Shown here in pieces: positions 51,556 to 59,356 of a stretch of DNA of 64,000 nt. Every line of letters begins with the position of its first letter. Position 1 is the first letter of the stretch. The notes below the pieces were generated by a model. It ran no database searches. It saw only the letters and a list, made by a program, of their open reading frames with translations, and had not been told where the DNA came from. The position numbers and the translations under genes were made by a program. This stretch comes from an uncultured Flavonifractor sp. (lineage in GTDB: Bacteria > Bacillota > Clostridia > Oscillospirales > Oscillospiraceae): NCBI GenBank assembly GCA_944385585.1, contig CALWXU010000001.1, positions 1-64,000 of the forward strand, in the 5' to 3' direction.

Positions 51556-52695
51556 ATGGACAAAGGAACCGTATACTTTTTCACCGGCCTGTCCGGGGCG
51601 GGCAAGACCACCCTGGGCAGCCTGTTCTGCCAGCGGCTGCGCCGCACCAAGCCCAACGTGGTCTACCTGGACGGCGATGAGATCCGGGTGGCCTTCGGCG
51701 AGGACGTGGGCTACACCCAGTCCGAGCGGCTGCGCTGGGCGGGGCGGATTTTCCGGGTGTGCAAGCTGCTCTCCGACCAGGGCGTCGACGTGGTGTGCTG
51801 CTCCATCGCCATGTACCGCCAGGTGCGGGAGTGGAACCGGGCCAACCTCCCCAGCTACCGGGAGATCTATGTCAAGGTCCGGCCGGAGACCCTGCTGGCC
51901 CGCAACCAGAAGGGGCTCTACACCGGCGGCAAAAACGTGGTGGGGGTGGACATCCCCTTTGACGAGCCCCGGCACCCGGACCTTGTCCTCCAAAATGATG
52001 GGGACCGCACCCCGCTGGAGCTGGTGGAGGAGCTGGAGCAGGCCCTTTGCCCCCAGCCGGCGGAGCACCCCATCGACAACCGGGACTACTGGAACCGCTA
52101 CTACGCCAACGGCCTGTGCCCCGAGGAGCCCTCCCCCTTCGCCCGGTACGTCTCCACCCTGGTGGAGCCGGGAAGGACCCTGGTGGACCTGGGCTGCGGC
52201 AACGGCCGGGACGCCCTCTACTTTGCCTCCCTGGGGCTGCAGGTGGTGGGCATCGACCTGTCCCAGACCGCCATCGCCGCCCTTCAGGAGCGGGGCGCGG
52301 CGAACGCCCGCTTCCTGTGCGGCGATTTTGTGGGCGGGGAGCTCCACGGCCGGGAGCGGTACGACTACGCCTACAGCCGCTTCACCATCCACGCCATCAA
52401 CAAGAACCAGGAGGGAGCGCTGATCCAGTCGATGCACCAGGCCCTCAAGCCCGGCGGGAAGTTCTTCATCGAGGTGCGGGGCGTCCACGACCCCCTCTAC
52501 GGCAGGGGGGAGCCCCTGGAGCGCAACGCCTTTTTCTACGACAACCACTACCGCCGCTTCATCGTCCTGGACGAGCTGCTGGACGCCCTGGCCGGGGCGG
52601 GCTTCCGGGTGGAGTACGCCGAGGAGTCCACCGGCTTTGCCCCCTACGGCAGCGACGACCCGCCCGTCATCCGGGCGGTGGCGGTGAAGGAATAG
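51556..52695 (+). CDS. APS-kinase-like domain fused to a SAM-dependent methyltransferase
   Basis: A 379-residue fusion. Residues 1-~155 match adenylylsulfate kinase: P-loop GLSGAGKTT at 11-19, LDGDEIR at 38-44, and the C-terminal NQKGLY and VDIPFDEPRHPDL wording. This enzyme makes PAPS from APS and ATP. Residues ~165-379 form a class I methyltransferase with motif I VDLGCGNGRDA (210-220) and VVGIDLS. The fusion suggests that sulfation and methylation act on the same product. CysC-like kinases can also act on other nucleotides, as for the CDP-phosphoramidate kinase of Campylobacter. No ATP sulfurylase is in the window. Confidence 0.82.
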   Translation: MDKGTVYFFTGLSGAGKTTLGSLFCQRLRRTKPNVVYLDGDEIRVAFGEDVGYTQSERLRWAGRIFRVCKLLSDQGVDVVCCSIAMYRQVREWNRANLPSYREIYVKVRPETLLARNQKGLYTGGKNVVGVDIPFDEPRHPDLVLQNDGDRTPLELVEELEQALCPQPAEHPIDNRDYWNRYYANGLCPEEPSPFARYVSTLVEPGRTLVDLGCGNGRDALYFASLGLQVVGIDLSQTAIAALQERGAANARFLCGDFVGGELHGRERYDYAYSRFTIHAINKNQEGALIQSMHQALKPGGKFFIEVRGVHDPLYGRGEPLERNAFFYDNHYRRFIVLDELLDALAGAGFRVEYAEESTGFAPYGSDDPPVIRAVAVKE

Positions 52696-52707
52696 GGGGC
52701 GGCGGCC

Positions 52708-53532
52708 ATGCTGGTGGATCTGCACACCCACACCACCGCCTCCGACGGGCAGTACACCCCCGCCCAGCTGGTGGAGCGGGCGGAGGCCGCCGGGATTGAG
52801 CTGCTGGCCGTCACCGACCACGACACCCTGGACGGCCTGGACGAGGCGCTCCGGGCGGCCGCGGGGCGGAGCGTCGCCGTGCTCCGGGGCGTGGAGCTGG
52901 GGGCGAAGGAGCACCGGCACCTGCACATTCTGGGGCTGGGCCTGTCGGCGGACTGCCCGGCGCTGTCGGCGCTGTGCCGCACCCTCCGGGCCAGCCGGGA
53001 GGAGCGGGCCCGCCGGATCATCGCTTTCCTGGGGGAAAAGGGGGTTGACCTGGATCTGGCCGAGGTGGAGGAGCTGGCCGGCGGCGAGGTCATCGCCCGG
53101 CCCCACTTCGCCCAGGTGATGGTGCGCCATGGCTATGTGGCCACCACCCGGGAGGCCTTCGACCGCTATCTGGACACCGACGAGTACCAGCGCATCGAGC
53201 GATACAAGGCCCCGGCGGCGGACTGCATTGCCGCCATCCACCAGGGCGGCGGCAGGGCGGTGCTGGCCCACCCCTATCAGCTGGCCCTGCCGGACGACAG
53301 GCTGGCGGAGACGGTCCGCCGGCTGAAGGACCAGGGCCTGGACGGCCTGGAGTGCTGCTACCCCAGGCATACCCCGGAGCAGACGGCGTTCTACCTCCGC
53401 CTGGCGGAGACCTGCGGCCTGGGCGTCACCGCCGGCAGCGACTTCCACGGGGAGCGGGTCAAGCCGGACATCGCCCTGCGGCCGGTCCGGCTGGATGCGG
53501 CCTGGCTGACAGGGGCGGGCGCGGGCGCTTGA
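52708..53532 (+). CDS. PHP-domain phosphoesterase, likely 3',5'-nucleoside bisphosphate (PAP) phosphatase
   Basis: A 274-residue protein of the PHP family. The metal motifs are VDLHTHTTASDG at the start, TDHDT near 37, a Glu in GVELGA, RPHFAQVM, AHPYQL and GSDFHG. Size and layout are those of the YciV/TrpH group, which includes enzymes that remove the 3'-phosphate of nucleoside 3',5'-bisphosphates such as pAp. PAP is the by-product of sulfotransferases, so its place 12 bases after the APS-kinase-like gene is meaningful. It could also act in RNA turnover. Confidence 0.8.
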   Translation: MLVDLHTHTTASDGQYTPAQLVERAEAAGIELLAVTDHDTLDGLDEALRAAAGRSVAVLRGVELGAKEHRHLHILGLGLSADCPALSALCRTLRASREERARRIIAFLGEKGVDLDLAEVEELAGGEVIARPHFAQVMVRHGYVATTREAFDRYLDTDEYQRIERYKAPAADCIAAIHQGGGRAVLAHPYQLALPDDRLAETVRRLKDQGLDGLECCYPRHTPEQTAFYLRLAETCGLGVTAGSDFHGERVKPDIALRPVRLDAAWLTGAGAGA

Positions 53533-53633
53533 CGGCGCCCGCTCTCCCCGGTTGGATGCCGGATACCTGACCAACGATAACAGTTCGTGATCCATCATTC
53601 CATTTTTGTTATTGCGAAACCATTTGCAGAGCC

Positions 53634-53662
53634 ATGACAGGCCTTTCCTGCTGTGATATACT
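53634..53662 (+). promoter_or_regulatory. Sigma-A promoter of the soluble chemoreceptor gene
   Basis: ATGACA-N17-TATACT, with TG one base before the -10 (extended -10). It lies 56 bases upstream of the ATG at 53718. In contrast to the neighbouring genes no sigma-D motif is seen here. Confidence 0.7.
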
Positions 53663-53717
53663 TTGATCGAAAAAGACCGGCAGCTCATTGCTGGATCAGG
53701 ACAGGAAGGGATGTGCA

Positions 53718-54545
53718 ATGCAGATGAGTGGGACGACCCTCCAGCAGTTTGTTCCGGGCCTCCAGGCGGTAGGCGCGGCGATGGGCTACAGCGTAGCCGT
53801 CACAGATCTGGAGCAGTATATCTGGTACAAGCCCAGCGGGAAGCTGGATCTGGGGATCAAGCCCGGCGATCCCATCCCGGACAATACCGCCGTCCGGCGC
53901 TGCCTGGAGGAGGGGCGGAGTATCTCGCTCCGGGGCGACGTCAGCACATTTGGCATCCCGTACCTGGTGCGCGCGTTCCCCCTTCGGGACGGCAAGCGCG
54001 ATGTGATCGGCGGCTGCGCGATCCTCCAGGCGACCGAAACAGAGGACCAGCTGCAAAAGCTCTCCAGGGATCTGGCCGCCGCCATCGAGGCGCTCTCCGC
54101 CTCCTCAGATGGGATCGCCACACGGGTGGAGGAGATGCGGCAGGGCAGCGACACCCTCCTGCGGAGCATGGAGGAGACCTGCAGCGCCATACAGAACTCC
54201 CGGAGCATCACCGACTTCGTCCGCAAGGTATCCCAGCAGAGCGACCTGCTCTCTATCAACGCCGTCATTGAGGCCGCAAGGACCGGCGTCCGGGACAGCG
54301 CCTTCCATGTAGTGGCCAAGGAGATGCGTGGCCTGGCCCATGATACCAAGGAATCTGTGGAAAAGATCAACGGCATCCTCTCCCAGATCCGGGGCAGCAG
54401 CGAGCAGAATTCTGCCGAGGTACAGGCCCTCCATACCCTTGTCATGCAGATCAGCACGGAGATTATGAGCATTTTCACCACCATCCGGCAGGTCAATGAG
54501 ACGGCCTCCACCCTGCAGCATATCTCATCCAATCTGATGGGCTGA
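53718..54545 (+). CDS. Soluble chemoreceptor (YfmS-like)
   Basis: A 275-residue cytoplasmic receptor without membrane segments. Residues 1-~115 form a sensor with an IWYKPSGKLDLGIKPGDPIP segment, as in small sensors of clostridial soluble MCPs. The rest is a shortened signalling helix pair with the hairpin tip SQQSDLLSINAVIEAARTG and FHVVAKEMRGLA. Two tip residues differ from the usual [11 protein letters not shown] wording. Size is close to Bacillus YfmS. The ATG at 53718 is favoured by ggaaggga 8 bases upstream. The ligand is unknown. Confidence 0.85.
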   Translation: MQMSGTTLQQFVPGLQAVGAAMGYSVAVTDLEQYIWYKPSGKLDLGIKPGDPIPDNTAVRRCLEEGRSISLRGDVSTFGIPYLVRAFPLRDGKRDVIGGCAILQATETEDQLQKLSRDLAAAIEALSASSDGIATRVEEMRQGSDTLLRSMEETCSAIQNSRSITDFVRKVSQQSDLLSINAVIEAARTGVRDSAFHVVAKEMRGLAHDTKESVEKINGILSQIRGSSEQNSAEVQALHTLVMQISTEIMSIFTTIRQVNETASTLQHISSNLMG

Positions 54546-54678
54546 CCCCGCCGGACGGGGAGGGGAGGCCCGCCGGATGCCGGAAGCCCGGCCCAGCGTC
54601 AGGGCCGCTAGTCTGCCCGCCCTCCGGCCTGCACAGCAGATAAATCGAGTCAAGGTGCAAGAATTCTATCAAATGCCC

Positions 54679-54705
54679 TTAATATCCTCCAAATTTTGTC
54701 GATGA
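54679..54705 (+). promoter_or_regulatory. Sigma-D promoter of the dCache chemoreceptor
   Basis: Plus strand TTAA-N15-GTCGATGA, 33 bases upstream of the chemoreceptor ATG. Confidence 0.72.
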
Positions 54706-54737
54706 TAAAGATGCAAGGTTTGTGAGAAGGGGGCACA

Positions 54738-56744
54738 ATGTTTATGCGTAGCATCAAACGGAAAATCCTGGTACAGGTTCTGGCCCTGACGACGGCTGCG
54801 GCGGTGATCTGCGGCGGCATGGGCATCGCGGCCAACTATATCAGCTCCTTTGCCATGCTGGAGCAGGAGCTGCGCTCCACCGCCTCGCTGGCGGCGGACC
54901 GGGTGGCCTATGAGCTGCAGTCCTACCGCAACGCGGCGGAGGCGCTGGGCATGGTGCCGGAGCTGAGTGATGACACGGTGAGCACCGCCGAGAAAGAGCG
55001 CATTGTGGACCAGTGGGCCCAGGACTACGGCATGGAGCGGGGCAACCTGCTGGACCGCAGCGGCGACAGCCTTTTTGACGGCAATAACTATGCCGAGCGG
55101 GAATACTTCCAGCATGCCATCCAGGGCGAGGCGTGGATCTCCACCCCCACTGTGAGCAAGATTACCGGGGAGCTGTCCATCATGGTGGCTGCGCCTCTGT
55201 GGGCTGGGGGGGTGTCCGGCGGTACGGTAGACGGCGTGGTCTACTTTGTTCCCCACGAGACATTCCTCAATGACATCATGTCCTCCATCCATGTGAGCGA
55301 CAACAGCGGCGCTTACATGATCGACACCACAGGCATGACCATTGCCGATACGACCCTGGACACGGTGGCGGTGCAGAATATCGAGGCGGAGGCCCAGAAT
55401 GACGCCTCCCTGTCCCAGCTGGCGACCCTGCACGCGGACATGCGGGCGGGCAACAGCGGCTATGGACAGTATCGGATCGACGGCGTATCCAAATACCTGG
55501 CATACGCCCCTGTGGACGGTACCAACGGCTGGAGCATCGCCATCACCGCCCCCTCCGGCGATTTCCTGGGCACCACCTATCAGGTCACGGTGGTCATCGG
55601 GGTGATCCTGGTGGTCATCCTGGTGCTGGCGGCCGTCCTGACCATCCGCATGGCCAAGCGGATCGGCGACCCCATCCGGGCCTGTGCCGAGCGCCTGTCC
55701 CTGGTGGACGAGGGAGACCTCAGCTCCCCGGTGCCGGAATTCCGGAGCCGGGATGAGGTGGGCACCCTCTCCCGCGCCACCGCGGATATTGTCAATAACC
55801 TGCAGGAGCTCATCGGCGACGTGGGTTATCTGCTCAGTGAGATGGCAAATGGGAACTTCGACGTCCGCTCCCGGAACTATGACCTCTATCAGGGGGACTA
55901 CACCAACCTGCTGCAGTCTGTGCGCAAGATCAACATTGAGTTGAGCCAGACGCTGGAGCAGATCAACCAGGCTGCCGACCAGGTGTCCGCCGGGGCGGAG
56001 CAGGTGTCCTCCGGGGCCCAGGCCCTGGCGCAGGGCGCCACCGAGCAGGCCAGTGCGGTGGAGGAGCTCTCCGCCACGGTTACCGAAATCGACGTCAGCG
56101 CCGAGGCCAACGCGGAGGCGGCCACCCAGTCCAAGGAGAAATCCGGCCAGGCGGGCGGCCAGGTGGAGGTCAGCGTCCAGAAGATGGACGCCCTGCGCGG
56201 CGCCATGTCCGATATCCTCCGGGGACACGAGGAGATCAGCCAGATTATCGAGACCATCGAGAACATCGCGTTCCAGACCAATATTCTGGCCCTGAACGCC
56301 GCGGTGGAGGCCGCCCGGGCGGGCAGCAGCGGAAAGGGCTTCGCCGTGGTGGCCGACGAGGTGCGCAACCTGGCCCAGAAGTCGGACGCCGCGGCCAAGC
56401 AGACCAAGGAGCTGATCGAGCGGTCCACCCAGAATGTGGAGCGGGGCAGCACCCTTTCTGACGAGGTGAACGACGCGCTGCAAAAGACCAGCGATTTGGC
56501 CGGCGAGGCGGTCTCCTTCATGGACCAGGTCGCGGAGAATATCGTGTCGGAGGCCCACTCGATCAACCAGGTGAAGGACGGCATCGACCAGATTTCCGCG
56601 GTGGTGCAGACCAACTCCGCCACCGCCGAGGAGAGCGCCGCGGCCAGCGAGCAGCTCTCCGGCCAGGCCCAGCTGCTCAAGGATCTGACGGGGAAATTCG
56701 TATTCCGCAAGGACGCGGTGGCCCAGCAGGATTACCAGAGCTGA
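54738..56744 (+). CDS. Methyl-accepting chemotaxis protein with Cache sensor
   Basis: A 668-residue transmembrane receptor. It has helix 1 at ~10-32 and an outside sensor of ~240 residues with dCache wording ([46 protein letters not shown]). Helix 2 follows at ~285-305, then a HAMP domain and the signalling coiled coil with [20 protein letters not shown]. dCache sensors typically bind amino acids, amines or carboxylates. It has no pentapeptide tether. The gene starts ATG TTT ATG at 54738 with gaaggggg upstream. A terminator follows. Confidence 0.93.
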   Translation: MFMRSIKRKILVQVLALTTAAAVICGGMGIAANYISSFAMLEQELRSTASLAADRVAYELQSYRNAAEALGMVPELSDDTVSTAEKERIVDQWAQDYGMERGNLLDRSGDSLFDGNNYAEREYFQHAIQGEAWISTPTVSKITGELSIMVAAPLWAGGVSGGTVDGVVYFVPHETFLNDIMSSIHVSDNSGAYMIDTTGMTIADTTLDTVAVQNIEAEAQNDASLSQLATLHADMRAGNSGYGQYRIDGVSKYLAYAPVDGTNGWSIAITAPSGDFLGTTYQVTVVIGVILVVILVLAAVLTIRMAKRIGDPIRACAERLSLVDEGDLSSPVPEFRSRDEVGTLSRATADIVNNLQELIGDVGYLLSEMANGNFDVRSRNYDLYQGDYTNLLQSVRKINIELSQTLEQINQAADQVSAGAEQVSSGAQALAQGATEQASAVEELSATVTEIDVSAEANAEAATQSKEKSGQAGGQVEVSVQKMDALRGAMSDILRGHEEISQIIETIENIAFQTNILALNAAVEAARAGSSGKGFAVVADEVRNLAQKSDAAAKQTKELIERSTQNVERGSTLSDEVNDALQKTSDLAGEAVSFMDQVAENIVSEAHSINQVKDGIDQISAVVQTNSATAEESAAASEQLSGQAQLLKDLTGKFVFRKDAVAQQDYQS

Positions 56745-56756
56745 ACCCAGAGACCG

Positions 56757-56792
56757 AAAACCGGGAACCCCGATGTCGGGGTTCCCGGTTTT
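56757..56792. terminator. Terminator between the chemoreceptor and cheB
   Basis: AAAACCGGGAACCCCG pairs with its complement around a 4-base loop and ends in TTTT on the plus side and AAAA on the other side. It serves the chemoreceptor and could also end the convergent che operon. Confidence 0.88.
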
Positions 56793-56888
56793 GCTGTCAA
56801 ATGGGGAAATGGGGAGAAGGACTGCGGAACAGAGAAGGGCCGGGGCCGCTTCATGGATGGAAGCTGCCCCGGCCGACCTATGCAGGGA

Positions 56889-57974
56889 TCAATTCTTGGA
56901 CTTCAGATGGGCCATCAGCACCCCGGCGATGTTCTCGCAGGACGCCTGTACTGTCACAGCGCCAATCTCCTGGGCCACCATGGGCATGCCGTATACCACG
57001 CAGGAGTCCTTGTCCTGCCCGATGGTGTAGGCGCCGGCGTTGCGCATTTCCAGCAGGCCGTCGGCGCCGTCCCGCCCCATGCCGGTCATGATGATGCCCA
57101 CCATGCGGCACTTGACCTGGGCGGCCATGGAGGAGAACAGGGCGTCCACGGACGGCCGGTGGCCGCTGACCTTCTCCCCCGGCTGGCAGGAGACGGTGTA
57201 GCGGCTCCCCATACGCACCACCCGCATCTGGAGGTCTGCAGGGGCGATCAGCACCAGGCCCTGGTGGATCTCGTCCCCATTTTTGGCCTCGCGCACCTCC
57301 ATCTGACACAGGCGGTTGAGCCGGTCGGCATACATCTTGGTGAAGCCGGTGGGCATGTGCTGGACGACGACCATGCCGGGGATGTCGGCCGGCAGCTGCT
57401 TGAGCACGGCAAGGGTGGCCTCGGTGCCGCCGGTAGAGGCGCCCAGGCCGATGATGGTGTGATTCACCTCCGTCTTGCCCAGGCCCAGCAGCTGAGGGGC
57501 GGCGGGGGCGTGGGCGGCCTGCGGACGGCTGGCAGGGGCGGCGGGGGACTGGGCCGGCTTGGCTGGGCAGCCCCGCACCCTGGCATGGGAGGCGACGATG
57601 ATTTTGGAGGACAGGGACTGTATGAAGGACTCCCTGCTCTCCTCCCCATCCGGCTTGCGGACAAAGTCCACCGCCCCGGCCTCCAGCGCATCAAATACCC
57701 GCAGGTTCAGGGAGGAGACCAGGATGACTGGCAGGGGGTGGACAGGCAGAAGCTGCTTGAGAAAGTCGATGCCGTTGGTGCCCGGCATCTCCACGTCCAG
57801 CGTCATCACGTCGGGGGAGAGCAGGCGGACCTTGGATCTGGCGTCGGAGGCGTTGATCGCGTACCCCACCACCTCGATGCGGGGGTGGCCGGTGAGGCCC
57901 TTGATGATCACGTTGCGGGCTACGGCGGAGTCGTCCACCACCAGAACCCGGATTTTACTGCTTGCGGAAGACAC
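56889..57974 (-). CDS. cheB: Chemotaxis protein-glutamate methylesterase CheB
   Basis: A 361-residue response regulator enzyme. The receiver (residues ~8-125) has VVDDSAVAR, phosphoacceptor Asp in TLDVEMPGTNG and the Lys in VRKP. An Ala/Pro linker follows, and the methylesterase domain has the catalytic Ser in GASTGG, His in VVQHMP and Asp in MTGMGRDGADG. It removes methyl groups from receptors for adaptation. The start is GTG at 57974; no better codon fits the receiver. It is the last gene of cheA-cheW-cheR-cheB. Confidence 0.95.
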   Translation of the reverse strand: MSSASSKIRVLVVDDSAVARNVIIKGLTGHPRIEVVGYAINASDARSKVRLLSPDVMTLDVEMPGTNGIDFLKQLLPVHPLPVILVSSLNLRVFDALEAGAVDFVRKPDGEESRESFIQSLSSKIIVASHARVRGCPAKPAQSPAAPASRPQAAHAPAAPQLLGLGKTEVNHTIIGLGASTGGTEATLAVLKQLPADIPGMVVVQHMPTGFTKMYADRLNRLCQMEVREAKNGDEIHQGLVLIAPADLQMRVVRMGSRYTVSCQPGEKVSGHRPSVDALFSSMAAQVKCRMVGIIMTGMGRDGADGLLEMRNAGAYTIGQDKDSCVVYGMPMVAQEIGAVTVQASCENIAGVLMAHLKSKN

Positions 57975-58015
57975 AGAGGGTCAGTCCTTTCTGTGAAGGG
58001 TATGGGAGCGGAAGG

Positions 58016-58840
58016 CTACCGCTTGCGGTAGATGGAGGGGGCGGTCAGCTGAAACAGCGGGGTCTGCCCCAGGGATTCCGAGTGGCTGATGAACAGGTAG
58101 CCGCCGGGATTCATGGCCTCCCAGAAGCGGCGCACCAGCGCGTCCCGGGTGGGCTGGTCGAAGTAGATCATCACGTTCCGGCAGAAAATCACGTCGAACT
58201 TCAGCCGGAAGCGGATGGGCTCCATCAGGTTGAAGGTGCGGAAAATCACGTTGCTCCGCAGCTCCTGCGACACCTCATACTGGCCTGTGGCGCTGTCCTT
58301 TTTGAAGTACTTGCGCAGCCAGGCGTCCGGCATATCCGCCGGGATCTGATACCTGCCCGCCTGGGCCTTGGACAGGGCCTGCTGGGAGATGTCGGTGGCC
58401 AGCACCCGGGTGTCCCAGTGGCGGGCGTTGGGGCCGAAGTACTCCTTGAGGTAGATGGAAAGGGTGTAGGGCTCCTCGCCGCTGGAGCAGCCCGCGCTCC
58501 AGATGGACAGGACGCGGTCCCTCTGGTGCTTGCGCTCCAGCTCCGGCAGGACGGTCTGCTCAAAAAAGCTGAAGTGCTCCTTTTCCCGCAGGAAGAAGGT
58601 GTAGTTGGTGGTCAGCTTGTTGAGCACCAGCTCCAGCTCCGCGGGGTCCTTGGAGTGGAACAGGTGCTCAACAAAGCTGTGGAAGTCGGTATAGCCCCGC
58701 TCCTTCAAGGCGTTGGACAGGCGGCTGGAGATCAGCTGCCGCTTTTTGCTCAGGTCGATGCCGTACTCCTTGTGGATAAACTGTACCATCCGCTGGAAGT
58801 CGGCGTCTGAGATGGTGATATCGTGAAAGAGAGTTCCCAC
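58016..58840 (-). CDS. cheR: Chemotaxis protein methyltransferase CheR
   Basis: A 274-residue SAM-dependent methyltransferase. It has a small helical N-terminal domain (HKEYGIDLSKKRQLISSRL) and the catalytic domain with SAM motif SAGCSSGEEPYTL, and later IFCRNVMIYFDQPTR and HSESLGQ. It methylates glutamates of chemoreceptors. The GTG at 58840 is the start. It is 18 bases after cheW. Confidence 0.95.
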   Translation of the reverse strand: MGTLFHDITISDADFQRMVQFIHKEYGIDLSKKRQLISSRLSNALKERGYTDFHSFVEHLFHSKDPAELELVLNKLTTNYTFFLREKEHFSFFEQTVLPELERKHQRDRVLSIWSAGCSSGEEPYTLSIYLKEYFGPNARHWDTRVLATDISQQALSKAQAGRYQIPADMPDAWLRKYFKKDSATGQYEVSQELRSNVIFRTFNLMEPIRFRLKFDVIFCRNVMIYFDQPTRDALVRRFWEAMNPGGYLFISHSESLGQTPLFQLTAPSIYRKR

Positions 58841-58858
58841 AAAACACCCCTCCCCGGG

Positions 58859-59335
58859 CTACGCCTGTTCCAGCAGGCGCAGGCAGTCGAAAACCAGCAT
58901 GGTCTGTCCGTCAGCCAGGGAGCACATGCCGGACACCAGGCGCTGGCCGCCCTGCTTGGGCGCGGGGAGGAGGGCGGACTTGTCGATGTCGATCATCCGC
59001 TGGACGTTGTCCACAAGGATTCCCACCTGTGTCTCATTGATGTTGAGGATCATGATGCAGTTGTCCCGCTGGTTTGGCTGGCCCAGCAGCTGGCGGATGT
59101 CCACAATGGGGATGATCTGCCCCCGCAGGTTGATGATGCCCCGGATGTATGCGGGGACCAGGGGAAGGGGGGTGATGACATGGTTGGTGATGATCTCCAC
59201 CACATAGTCCGCCGTCACGCCGAACAGCAGCTCCCCGGACTGAAAGAGCAGGTATTTGGCGGTATGGGCGTCCGCAGCCTCACCGCCGCCCAGGACATTC
59301 TCGACGGGCTCGGAATACAACAGGTCTTGTTCCAT
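58859..59335 (-). CDS. cheW: Chemotaxis coupling protein CheW
   Basis: A 158-residue coupling protein with typical wording: FQSGELLFGVTADYVVEII, ITPLPLVPAYIRGIINLRGQ, IIPIVDIRQLL, and a final beta barrel strand. It links receptors and CheA. It lies 21 bases after cheA. Confidence 0.95.
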   Translation of the reverse strand: MEQDLLYSEPVENVLGGGEAADAHTAKYLLFQSGELLFGVTADYVVEIITNHVITPLPLVPAYIRGIINLRGQIIPIVDIRQLLGQPNQRDNCIMILNINETQVGILVDNVQRMIDIDKSALLPAPKQGGQRLVSGMCSLADGQTMLVFDCLRLLEQA

Positions 59336-59356
59336 GGCAGGTATGGCCTCCTTTTT

